From the NCBI GenBank assembly GCA_023313575.1, contig JAJTTP010000033.1, positions 62,001 to 126,000 on the forward strand: a stretch of DNA of 64,000 bases, in the 5' to 3' direction. The stretch is from Eutypella sp. D-1. Taxonomy: Eukaryota > Ascomycota > Sordariomycetes > Xylariales > Diatrypaceae. Every line of letters starts with the position of its first letter. Position 1 is the stretch's first letter. The position numbers and the translations under genes were made by a program. The notes beneath the pieces were generated by a model. The model had not been told where the DNA came from. It made no database searches and saw only the letters and a program-made list of their open reading frames with translations. Of this stretch, positions 47,892 to 60,934 are shown in pieces.

Positions 47892-50800
47892 ATGACTACC
47901 AAAGATCCCATCGCTATAGTTGGCACTGGGTGCCGCTTCCCCGGCCAGTGCGATAACCCATCGAAGTTATGGGAGCTTTTGCAAGAGCCTCGAGATCTCT
48001 TGAAGGAAATTCCGGAAGATCGTTTCAGTGTTGATGCATTTTATCACCCTAAGAACTATCATCACGGAACTAGTAATGTGCGACACTCGTACCTGCTGGA
48101 CGACGACCTACGTCGCTTTGACGCACAGTTTTTCGGCATCAAGCCTGTCGAGGCCAACTCCATTGATCCGCAACAGAGATTACTGCTGGAAACAGTATAC
48201 GAGAGTCTCGAGGCTGCTGGATTATCGCCAAACCAGCTCCGCGGGACAGACACGGCTGTCTATGTGGGAGTTATGAGCGCTGATTATACGGATATGATTA
48301 GTCGCGATATCAATACGTTCCCAACCTACTTTGCTACTGGTACTGCCAGAAGTATTCTAAGTAATAGGCTCTCGCATTTCTTTGACTGGCACGGTCCATC
48401 CATGACTATCGACACGGCTTGTTCGTCTAGCTTAATCGCCGTACATCAAGCTGTGCAGTCCCTTCGTGCAGGAGAGTCTTCTGTTGCAGTGGTGAGTGTC
48501 CATTTTCCGTGCTGAAAATCGTCCCATATCCTTCCGAAACCAAAATTGAGAAGAGACTAATCGCATGAACTCTGACAGGTGGCCGGCTCAAACCTCATCC
48601 TTGGACCCGAGCAGTATATTGCGGAAAGCAAATTACAGATGCTCTCTCCCACAGGCAGGAGCCGTATGTGGGATGCAGATGCCGATGGCTATGCTCGCGG
48701 CGAAGGAGTTGCGGCTGTTGTTCTCAAGCGCTTGAGTCAAGCCCTGGCAGATGGCGACCATGTCGAGTGCATAATCCGGGAGACGGGTGTGAACCAGGAT
48801 GGAAAAACACCAGGCATCACGATGCCGAGCGCGTCTGCCCAAGCTGCCCTGATCCGCTCGACGTACGCTCGGGCGGGCTTGGATCTCAGCCAGCGGTCTG
48901 ACCGACCGCAGTACTTCGAGGCGCATGGCACAGGTAAGAGGCAAGACTTGATCACTATACACATGCAGTCACACTAATAAGGTCCTTAGGCACACCTGCC
49001 GGTGACCCGATTGAGGCTGAAGCCATCAGCAACGCCTTTTTCGGCCCAGGCTCCAACTTTAACCCGAGAAAGGGGGAGGATCCGCTCTATGTCGGTTCCA
49101 TCAAGACCGTTATAGGTCACACAGAAGGAACTGCAGGGTTAGCAGCCATCATCAAAGCCTCGCTGGCGTTACAAGCTGGAAAGGTACCTCCTAACAGGCT
49201 ATTGAATCAGCTCAATCCCAAAGTCGCTCCTTTTTACGGCAATTTGAAGATCCTTTCGGCAGCAGAGGCGTGGCCCAGGACCACTGGGGATGCTGTGCGG
49301 AGAGCCAGCGTTAACAGCTTTGGCTTCGGAGGAGCTAACGCCCACGCTATACTGGAGAGCTTCGATTCCCACAGCAACAAGGCATTGCCATCTCGCCAAA
49401 CACAGAGCGACACATGCTTCACTCCATTTGTCTTCTCTGCCAGCTCCGATAGTGCCCTTGGCTCCAACCTGCAGAGCTATCGGGATTACATCGTAGAAGC
49501 GACCACCCACAGCGACATCCCATACACGCTCAGGGACCTTTCGTGGACATTGAGCAGTCGTCGCACAGCTTTGGAATATCGCACTGTTCTGCCAGCTGTT
49601 AGCGGTTTCGAAGATCTTATCACTAAACTGGATGAGATCATAGAATCGCAAGACGAATTCCACCAATCGACCCGCTCGCCCCCAGCGGGGACCAAACTAC
49701 GAATTCTCGGTATTTTTACCGGCCAGGGTGCACAATGGGCTCGAATGGGAGCAGAACTCATCGAAAAGTCACCAGAGGCAAGTCGTATCATAGAGAAGCT
49801 AGATCGGAGCCTTGCTTCACTTCCCTTAGACGATCGCCCGCCATGGTCGCTGCGAGACCAGATCACGGCTAGTCCTGAACAGTCCCAAATAAACACGGCG
49901 TCCATATCGCAACCGATTTGCACCGCCATACAGGTTATGCTTGTCGACCTTCTGACGGCGGCGGGTGTTGAATTCTCGACTGTAGTAGGCCACTCGTCAG
50001 GTGAGATTGGCGCTGCGTACGCGGCTAGATATCTCACTGCAGAAGATGCCATACGCGTGGCATACTACCGCGGTCTGCATCTTCGTGGTACCCCGGAGAA
50101 GAAGGGCGCAATGATGGCAGTTGGCACGTCATTCGAGGATTTGTCAGAGCTGTGTGAGCTCCCTGCCTTCGAAGGCCGCGTGTGTGTGGCGGCGAGCAAC
50201 TCACAAGCCAGCGTCACCTTGTCCGGCGACGCCGATGCTGTTGAAGAGGTCAAGGTAGTCTTAGACGAGGAGAAGAAGTTTGCACGCCTACTTAAGGTTG
50301 ACCGAGCATACCATTCTCATCACATGGCGCCCTATGCTGACCCGTACATCCGGTCGCTCCAAGGCTGCAACATTAAGCCTAAAGCTGGCTCACACTGCCG
50401 TTGGGTATCGAGCGTCTTCGTGGAGGATATTGCCAATATACCGCAGAATGAAAGTCTCGGCGGGAAGTACTGGACGTCCAACTTGGTAAAACCCGTTATG
50501 TTCGCGGAGGCCTTGAGCAAGGCCCTGGATTCCAAAGACGATTCCTATGATCTCGTCATGGAGGTTGGTCCACATCCAGCACTGAAAGGGCCCGCGAGCC
50601 AGACGATACAGAATTCTCTCGAAGGTCAATCCATCCCATACACCGGTACACTTTCTCGTGGTAAGGACTCCATCCAAGCCTTCTCCACTGCTCTGGGATA
50701 CGTCTGGGAATCTCTTGGCGAAGGCGCAGTGAACTTCGCTGCGTTCGACGCATTCGTGACTGGGAACCAGAGCCCAAAGCCAAAGCTATGCAAGGGACTT

Positions 50801-53800
50801 CCAACTTACCAGTGGGATCATAACCGAGTTTTCTGGCATGAATCCCGCGCTTCCAAGGCCTTCAGAACTAGTAAGGATGGTCACAATGAGCTTCTGGGAA
50901 AGCAGTTCTTCGATGGCGCACCCGACCAGCTTCGTTGGCGCAACGTTCTGAAGCGCCGAGAGATCGACTGGTTAGAGGGCCATCAAGTACAAGGTCAAGT
51001 GGTATTTCCCTGTGCGGGCTATGTGTCAGCTTGCATTGAAGCCGCTATGAAATTGCCGGGCACGAACAAGCAAGTCGACCAGGGTCAAGGGCAACAATTG
51101 GTCGTTCAGACCGTTGAGCTAGAAGACTTCATCGTCGGTCAAGCTGTGGTTTTTGGCGACGATCAAGACTCGGGCATCGAGACTCTGGTTACCCTAACGG
51201 ACATTAATTGGGATCATTCTGAGACACAGGATGGTAGCGTCGCTGTCGCGGCTAGATTCGCATTCTATTCGTCTCCGAATAATGACGCTTCGGAGATGAC
51301 TAGCCATGCAAGCTGCCGTGTTCGTGTGCGCCTAGCCCAAGACGACGCCGAGAACGCCGCCAAGAACAGCGCGCTGCCCGGAAAGTCTCAAGTCGACGAT
51401 GTTGGAATGGCCGAGGTCGAGTCCGATCGTTTCTATGATGCGCTTGGCAAACTTGGGTTCGGATACTCCGGCCCCTTCAAAGCGTTGAAGGAGCTGCGAC
51501 GAAAGCTGGGAATAGCCTCTGGGCTTATCCATAACTCAAGCCCCCTTGCGCCATCTCCTCCTCTCATAGTCCAACCAGCGACTCTAGATGCGGCGATACA
51601 GTCTATCATGCTAGCTTATTGCTACCCAGGCGATAGCATGTTGCGCTCTATATATCTTCCCACGGGTATCAAACGGCTGATCATCAGTCCTCAACGCTGT
51701 CTAACCTTCACTGGTGCCGACGCCGACGTCCACTTCGACTCAAATGCATCCATCAACACCTCTCGAGGTTTGTCCGGTGATGTCAGCATATACGCACTGG
51801 ACGGTAGATCAAAGGCGATTCAGTTGGAGGGGCTACAGACCAAACCACTCTCCAACCCAACTGAGTCCAGCGATTTGAACATCTTCACCGAACTTGTCTG
51901 GGAGGTTGAAGAGCCCGATAGTGAGGCTGTCATTGCTACGACGCCTGCTCCGGAGCTGAATGCTGATCTTCTCTCATCGTTGGAGCGGGTGACATACTAC
52001 TATCTGAGGTCGCTAGAAACGAAGTTCCCTAGAAAAGAGCGAGGAAATCTCAATCTCGAGTGGTATCAAGAGAGACTCTTTGCATACGTCGACCACTGCC
52101 TCGCCAAGGTGGTCCGCGGCGCCAACCCTTACGCCAAACCTGAGTGGAGCCATGACACTGAGGCCACCATATTGGAGATTTTCAACAGGTACCCCGACAA
52201 CATCGACCTCAGATTGATGCGTGCTGTGGGCGAAAACCTCCCTTCCGTAATCCGAGATAAAGGAACGATGCTAGAGTATATGATCCACGACAACATGCTG
52301 AACGACTTCTACGTCGTAGCTCATGGCATGCCCCGTTACACCAAATATCTCGCCTCGATGGCTAGCCAAATCGGACATCGTTATCCGCACATGAGTGTCC
52401 TTGAAATCGGGGCTGGTACTGGTGGCGCGACGAAGTCGTTCCTGAAGGAGTTAGGAGACAGTTTCTCGACCTACACCTTCACCGATATCTCGAGCGGCTT
52501 TTTTGCCAAGGCCGAGGAGACATTTGCCTCTTATAGCTCTAGGATGAACTTCAAAGTGCTTGACATCGAGAAAGACATCGAAGAACAAGGATTCGCAGAC
52601 GGCTCATTCGACCTGATTATTGCCTCGCTGGTGCTCCATGCGACTCGCAACCTCGCCGACACCTTGAAGAACGTGCGCCGTTTATTGAAGCCCGGGGGTT
52701 ATCTCCTCCTGCTTGAGATTACGGAGAACGAGCAAATGCGGTTTGGCCTCATATTTGGTGGCCTTCCCGGGTGGTGGCTCGGCTACGATGACGGCCGTGC
52801 GTTATCTCCATGCGTGGGTATAGATGAGTGGAAGCATCTCCTCAAGAGGACAGGGTTCTCCGGGATCGAAACCGTCATTCCGCATCACGAGACGTTACCG
52901 GTTCCCCTGTCTATCATTGCTTCTCAGGCTGTTGATTCTAGAATCGACTTCCTGAAGAAACCACTCTTGTCCCCAACACCGGCACTGTTCTCGCCATCTG
53001 CACCAGTCATCCATAGATTGACGTTGATTGGTGGGGGAGGCTCTAAAAGTGCACAGCTCGCAGAGGATATTTCCAATATTCTCAGCCAGGATGATCGCCA
53101 CTGTGGGGAAACAAGATTCATCGCCTCACTAGAGGACATTCGGCCAGACCAGGATCTCCCTATCGGAGGTACTACTCTATCTCTGGTAGACGCTGATGAG
53201 GCAGTCTTCAAATCCATGACTGCAGAGAAGCTTCGCGGTTTCCAAGAAATCTTCAAGCAGTCTGCCAATGTCCTTTGGATCACTCAGGGCTCGCGTTTTG
53301 GTGAGCCATTCGCTAGGATGGTCGTAGGCTTTGGTAGAACTTTGGTTCTCGAAATGTTGCATCTCCGGCTGCAGTTCCTCGACCTATCTCCCGACGAAAC
53401 CGCGGGTGGAATCGCGACTACAAGCAACGCCATAGCCATAGTCGAGTCCGTTATTCGATTCGAAGCAGCGAGGGCTTGGGTAGGAGATAGTGGAGCACTT
53501 GACGGCCAGCAGCCTCTCCTCTATTCCACTGAGCCAGAGCTGTATCTTGAACCAGAGACTAAGAGGCTTTACATTCCGCGGTTCAAGCTGAACAAGAGCC
53601 AGAATGACCGATATAACTCTGGCCGGCGCACTATTACTCAGCAGGTTGATGGCAGAGAGACAGCTCTGCAACTTGTGCCTCGTACTGATGGGACATGCTA
53701 CCTCCTCGAAGACGCGCAGTCTCCGAATGCCACAGCGCATCCATCTGGAGTATCATCCCAAACTGTCGAGATCGACATACTATATTCCGTGAGCCAGGCT

Positions 53801-56800
53801 ATCGAGGTGCTTAAGGATAGCTTCCTTTTCCCAGTCCTTGGCAGAGACCGTGTGACGGGCGAGAAGATTCTAGCTCTCTCTCCAAAGCAATCATCTAGGA
53901 TCAGCGTCCCGAAGACTTTCGTCCTGCCGGGAGTAGCAATTCCAGAAGAACAAGAGATAGCCGTGGAGACACTACAAAAGCTATACACGGAGCTGCTTGC
54001 GCAGTCCATGGCAAGCGATGTTCTGGCTGACACTCAACTTGTGCTTCTGCAACCAGATCCCGCTCTTGCCCAAATTGTCAGCCGAATTTCAACCGACAAA
54101 GGAGCCAAACTCACTTGTTTGGGCTTAACTACGAGGGAGCGATCCTCTAGGGATTCAGAATCGGGTCTAGACTGGCGCTACGCCCATCCGATGGCATCGA
54201 AGCCTGAGATTCACGATCTAGTCCACGATTTGATCTTCTCTGCTGGCAGTGGCATGGCTGCGGCTACCTGGCTGATATTCAATCTGGGAGGCCCGTCTGC
54301 TGCATCCTTTGCCCAGAGTCTTGTTGGATGTTTACCTCAAGAGATTACAACACAACTCAGATCAGAGGGCAACTGGAAATTGTCAGCAAAAAGCTTGTCA
54401 CCGCCTCCCGGAGTAGATGTACAGGGCCAGACTATTCGTGATCTGCTCATCGAAGCCAAGTACGGTATGATCGTGCAGGATAGCACCCAGGAACCCGGAA
54501 GTAGGCGCATGAATGTCGTCAGTGTGGGCAAGCGTGTTGACCAAGAACACGCCTACCGAGACGATAGTCCCCACGTGATTTCTTGGGATTCTGACCAAGG
54601 TGCCCTCCCCGTTCAAGTCATGCCTGTTGATAACCACATCAGATTTAGGAGCGATAAGACCTATTGGCTCGTCGGCTTGACCGGTGGACTTGGTCTCTCT
54701 TTATGCGAGTGGATGGCACAACATGGCGCTCGGCATCTCGTGATTTCGAGTCGTAGCCCCAAGGTTGACGAACGCTGGTTGAAGAAGATGAAGTGGTTGA
54801 ATGTCCACGTCGAGGTTCTGGCTAAGTATGTTGGCTCTTCGTCCTTTTTGAATTCGTCGTTGCGTTGCATAGCATGTCAAGCTGACATTTCTTAGTGATG
54901 TGTGCGACCGCGCTTCGGTCCATGCTGCGTACAGCAAGATATGCCAGATAATGCCTCCTGTTGCTGGTGTCGCCCAGGGAGCCATGGTCCTGCACGATAC
55001 CATGTTCCTGGATCTTGATATGGAGCGCATAAGCAAGGTCATGGGCCCTAAAGTCAAAGGAACCATGCACCTGGAAGAGATCTTCCGAGAAACCAAGCTT
55101 GACTTCTTCATCTTCTTCTCCTCTATGGCTGCTGTTACGGGAAATCCCGGCCAGTCCGCTTACGCTGCAGCCAACATGTTCATGAGCAGCTTGGCTAGCC
55201 AGCGCAGGCGACGCGGCCTCAACGCCTCTGTCGTACACATCGGAGCAATCTTCGGTAACGGCTATGTGACGAGAGAATTGACATTGGCCCAGCAGGAATT
55301 CCTAGGGAAGGTGGGCAACTTGTGGCTCTCGGAACAAGACTTCCGCCAGCTTTTCGCTGAAGCCGTGCTTGCCGGGCAGGCCAGCCGAGGCAAGAACCCA
55401 GAGCTGTCTACTGGCCTCAAAATGATAGACGGCAGTCAAGAATCGGAGGACACCATCACTTGGTTCCGCAACCCCATGTTCCAGCACTGCATCAGGAGCG
55501 AGGGGCAGGAAGCCGATCAGTTAATGGGTGCCGATGGTTTGAGGGACCGCCGCGGTGTGCCTGTGAAGGCTCAACTTCAGGATGCGATCAATCCGGCAGA
55601 GGTCCACGAGATAATTTCTGAAGCCTTCGCTGCCAAACTGCAATCAAGCTTGCAAATCGAGGAAGATCGACCATTAATGGATCTCCGAGCGGACACCATC
55701 GGTATAGACTCTCTGGTCGCCGTTGACATCCGCTCGTGGTTCATTAAGGAGCTCCAGGTGGAGATTCCCGTGCTCAAGATCCTCAGCGGAGCTACCATGG
55801 GCGAGCTCATCGCCAATGCACAGGAACTACTGCCTCAGACACTGACGCCCAACCTAGACCCGAACAACAAAGACAAGCCCAGGCAGAAGGACGCTGCCAA
55901 GGTGAAGGCGAAGAAAGAGCCGGTGCAACCTGAGAAGCCAAAAGCACCGGAGCCGCAGCAACAGAAGAAACAACCAACGCAAGCCTCCGCTCAGGAAAGT
56001 AAGCCTAATGGTATTGTGTCAGCGGGGAAGCCACGACAGCAAGCAAATGCGTTTGGCGGCCCATCTGCCACACATACGCAACCAGGCAATGCTGAAGACC
56101 GCCGAGAGGAACCCATTAAAGGCAGCTCCTCAGTAGCGCCTTCGTCGAAATCCATTGCTCATCCCGACTCTGATGGATCGCGTCCCCCTTCCCAAGCCGA
56201 CACGCTGACAAGTTCGTTCGATAAGATTGCGCCTCCATCGGTAGCAGATACACCGGCGTACTCGACTTCAAACACGTGGTCGGAAATTGACGACTCCGAG
56301 CTGCGGTCTCAAAGTTCCAACGAGACGCCCTTTACATCCACGACCAAGAGCATCAGGGAAACCAAGTCCGTGGCCTCCGCAGGGGCACAAGCCGTTTCCG
56401 ATGTCTCCGTTACCAAGAGAGTCCCCATCGCATTCGCCCAGTCCCGGTTCTGGTTCATGGAGCACTTTTTGCAGGATGCATCCATAGCATCTAACATAAC
56501 CTTGTGTATCGACCTCGAGGGTTCACTAGACGTCGAGAAATTCGGTCGGTCGGTCAAGCTCATCGGACAGCGCCACGAGGCACTGCGAACCCGCTTTGTC
56601 CCCGTCGAGGGCGACGATGCCGCTGCTTCCAAGTACGACGTGATGCAAGAAGTTCTCGCTAGTCCCACGCTGGCATTGGAAGTGCGAGACATCGACAATG
56701 AGGCCCAGGCCGATGACGTGTACAAGGAGGTCCAAGGACACAGGTACAAGCTGACTGAGGGGCAGCACATGCGGGTTGTTCTCCTCAGACGGTCGGCGGC

Positions 56801-59800
56801 CTCGTTCCGATTGATCATCGGCTACCACCATATCAACATGGACGGAGTCAGCCTCGAGGTGATTCTGCGGGAGCTACAAGTCGCCTACGACTCCACCACT
56901 AGACTTCCCAGTGTCCAACATATTCTGCAATATCCCGACTTCGCCGTGAAGCAACGGCGTGCTTATGAGTCGGGGCAATGGAATAGCGATCTCGCCTTCT
57001 GGCGAAAGGAGTTCGACGGTGGTAGTAATCCTGCGGTCCTTGAGCCTATCCCCTTGCTTCCCTTGACCAAGTCATCCTGGCGCTCACCACTAGTACAATA
57101 CTCGACCAGTACCGCGGAGTTCCACATCGATCAGAAGCTGCTTCAAAGTATCCAGGCCGCTTGTGGTAGGCTGAAGGTCACGCCGTTCCATTTCCACCTG
57201 GCTGTATTTTACACCCTCCTCATCCGTCTGGTCGACGTCGAAAACCTTTGCATCGGCATCAGCTCCGCAAATCGTGGACACGAAGCCAACATGTTGCAGA
57301 GCGTGGGATTGTACCTGAACCTTCTGCCCATCTTGTTCAAGTCCCAGCCGAATCTGACCTTCACAAACGTGTTGCGGATGGTGCGCGACAAGTCTTTAGC
57401 CGCTCTATCACACTCCAAAGTTCCTTTTGATGTCATCGTCAGCGAGTTGGACGTTCCCCGTTCGACGACGCACAACCCGCTGTTCCAGGTCCTGGTCAAC
57501 TACCGACCTGGCGTATCGGAGCGCCGGAGCTTCTGTGGCTGCGAAACAAAAGCCACTGCTTTCGAACAAGCCCAGACCGCGTATGACTTGGTCCTAGATG
57601 TCATAGAGAATCCCGGTGGTGACTGCCGCGTGATGTTGGCAGGCCAGTCGGCCCTCTACGACGCTGAGCACATGGACATGTTGAAGGACATGTACAAGCA
57701 ACTTCTTCTTTCCTTTGCACGGAATCCTGCGCTGCGTTTGAGCATGGCATCGCTGTATGATGCCAACGATGTGAAACACGGGGTTGAACTCGGACGAGGT
57801 ATGTACTTGACACCATTGATGCGTTGTCAAGAAACCCCTTCCCGAATCCTGAGGTAGATCCTGCCTACTGACCACGATATATAGGATCGTTCTATAAGCA
57901 CACGTGGCCGGAAACGATACCCGACCGCATCGACGAGATGGTCAAGCGGTACAGCGGCAAGACGGCACTTATAGACGCCGGCCAAGGCTCGAAGACACCC
58001 TCATCGTCGTTGACCTATGCCCAGATGGCTGACAGAGTGAACACGATTGCCGCTGCGATGAGAAATAGCGAACCGCCAGTAAGCAGTGGCAGCGTCGTCG
58101 GCGTTTTCTTGCAGCCTGGTATGGAGTGGATCTGCTCGCTCCTAGCTGTGCTCCGACTAGGCGCAATATACGTGCCATTGGACCCAAGGACCGGGTTCAG
58201 CCGACTGTCCGTGATCGTCCAAGATTGCAAGCCTGCCGCGATCCTTGTTAACAACTCCACTGAGCAAGACTCGAAAGGCTTCGACTCAGTTGGGACCAGA
58301 ATCAACATTGATCAAATTGATATTTCGAATCACACAGCGGTATCCAACAAGGCCGAAGGGAACTCAGTCGCCGCCATCCTCTACACGAGTGGTTCTACTG
58401 GTGTCCCCAAGGGTATCGTCATGAAACACGAGACCTTCCGAAACAATATCGAAATAATGACGACCGAGTCTTATTTCCGTGAGGGCCTAGATGCAACACT
58501 TCAGCAGAGTTCATACAGCTTCGATATGTCGCTCTCCCAGACATTCGTCACATTAGCGAACGGTGGCACGCTTCACGTCGTGCCTAAGGAGCTTCGAGGA
58601 GACCCGACAGCCATCTCATCAATCATCGCGACGCAGGGCATCACGTTCACAATAGCGACCCCTGCGGAGTACATCAGTTGGATCCGCGACGGCAACGCAG
58701 ATCTCGGCAAATCAGATTGGGTGCTGGCACAGACAGGTGGGGAACCGGTAAGCAAGGCGCTGGCGAACTCCTTCCAAGAAGTTGGCAAGGCGTCGTTGAA
58801 ATTGGTGGACTGCTACGGCCCAACGGAGATCACGTTCTGCTGCGGCAGCAGGGATGTGGACTACTGGGCTGAGACGTCAGATAAGCGGCACCAGGACGTC
58901 GACGGGGCCAACGTGGCTGGTCTGAAGACGTGGCCAAATTATTCAGTCTGCATCGTGGACGCCAACACGAAGCCTGTCCCAGCTGGAGTGCCAGGTGAGG
59001 TGCTCATCGGTGGAGCGGGCGTCGTCGCAGGGTATCTGCATAGCGAGCTCGACGCTCGAGGGTTCTCCAGAGACAGCTTCGCATCCACCGAGTTCCTCGA
59101 GAGCGGGTGGTCCCGTCTACACCGAACTGGGGATCTCGGGAAGCTGAGCAGGGTAGACGGCAGCCTTACCCTCCTAGGACGTATTGCAGGCGACACTCAA
59201 GTCAAACTGAGGGGTCTACGCATCGACTTGAAGGAGGTGGAGGCCGCCATCATCGACACTGCGGAGGGCAAAATTGCCGATGCCGCCGTGACGGTGCGTG
59301 AGTCTGATACCACTGGCTCTGAGTTCTTAGTTGCTTTCGTTACTACGACGGCCAGCCATGGAGATGCGAACAGCGATTTCTCTGATGTGCTGCACCGACT
59401 TCCACTGCCACCATATATGCGACCTGCTGCCATTGTTCATCTCGCGAAACTACCGACCAACGTATCCAACAAGATTGACAGGAACGCTCTCAAGTCGCTT
59501 TCAATACCCCAAGGAGGCGGAAACATCAACGAGAACGCTGATACAGATTCGCTAAATTCTTTGCTGGATGACAACGAGTCACGTATGAAGCAACTATGGG
59601 AGGACGTCATCTCGAAGGAGGTCTTGTCGAAGTATCAAATCACTCCCGAATCCGACTTCTTCCATGTGGGTGGGAACTCCATGCTGCTTATCAAGCTACG
59701 GACAAGAATCCAAAAAGAATTTGGCACCGGACAGATCTTACTATCACAGCTGTTCGATACCAGCACTCTGGGCGGCATGGTCGGCCTAGTCACGAGTCAC

Positions 59801-60934
59801 TTAACGGCGCCAGAGCGACCAGCGGGTGACGATGGGAACACTGTTGTCGAGGGTGGTGGCGAGGAGAAGGTCATTGACTGGGAAGAAGAGACAGCTGTTT
59901 CTCCCAGCTTGGTTCGCGTGCCTGCATCTAAGCAGCAATTCTTCACGCAACCAGAAGTAGTCGTCCTCACCGGAGGTACCGGATTCCTCGGCCGCGCCAT
60001 TCTGAAGCGCCTTGTCGAGGACGGCGTAGTCCGCAAGATCCACTGCCTAGCAGTGCGCGACCCGAAGGGCGCTCGCGACCGTTATCCGTCCCTCTTCGGT
60101 TCCCAGCAAGTGGTTATTCATGCCGGGGATCTAGCATCGCCACGCTTTGGACTCGCGAGTGAACAGCAGCTCCTCGATATCTTCTCTGAGGCTCACGTGG
60201 TCATCCATAACGGCGCTGACGTGAGCTTCATGAAGACGTACGCCAGCCTCAAGGCAGTCAACGTGGACGCCACCAAGGAACTTGTGCGCCTGAGCCTGCC
60301 GCACCAGCTTTCGTTCCACTACATCTCCACCGCAGCCGTCACGCACTTGACGGGAGAGCGGAGCTTTGAGCAGCGATCCGTCGGGTTGTACCCCCCGCCT
60401 ACATCGCCATCTGATCTTCAGACGAAGGTTGGTGGTTACCTGGCTACCAAGTGGGCCAGCGAGCGGTATCTCGACAAAGTCAGCGACCGATGCGAGCTAC
60501 CAATCTGGATTCATCGCCCGTCGTCCATCACGGGAGACGGCGCCTCAGAGACGGACCTGATGAGCAACCTCCTCACATACTCACGCACCACTGGGCTCGT
60601 TCCCGACACCAGCTCGTGGCATGGATGGGTCGACATGATCTCTGTAGAGCGTGTCGCCATGGAAATTGCAGACCAGGTCTACGAGGACTACTCGTGGCCG
60701 GGCAATGTCAAATACTTGTTCGAGTCTGGGGAACAGGAAATACGATTGTCGGACATCAAGGGCGTATTGGAGAGAGAGAACGGCGGCCGGTCGGTCGAAA
60801 CCGTCATGATGGAGGAGTGGGTTTCCCATGCAGAGGAGAAGGGGCTGCACCCCCTCCTCGGAGAGTATCTACGGCGCGTGAACGGCACTCCGCTGGTTTT
60901 CCCACGTCTCGTGCGAGAAGGGAATTTCTTTTGA
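47892..60934 (+). CDS. ccsA-like: Hybrid PKS-NRPS megasynthase, CcsA-like
   Basis: Builds the polyketide-amino acid backbone. Five exons (47892-48491, 48579-48933, 48990-54825, 54896-57798, 57885-60934) give 4247 residues, all junctions in frame. Domain order and active sites: KS (Cys177 in [25 protein letters not shown]), AT (GQGAQW near 563, Ser654 in GHSSG), DH (His983 in [11 protein letters not shown], Asp1185), C-methyltransferase (EIGAGTGG near 1457), ER-like region with no recognisable cofactor motif, KR (TGGLGL at 2216; catalytic S-Y-N set in FSSMAA...QSAYAAAN), ACP (Ser2536 in GIDSL), linker rich in Pro/Gln/Lys, C domain (HHINMDG 2908-2914), A domain ([11 protein letters not shown] near 3398; pocket read by eye as D-M-S-A-A-T-C-F-C), T (Ser3830), and reductase R with TGGTGFLG at 3927 and intact Y4083-x3-K4087. 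The intact YxxxK favours reductive release as aldehyde over Dieckmann cyclisation to a tetramic acid. All activities look functional except the ER, supplied by the trans-ER gene. Confidence 0.95.
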
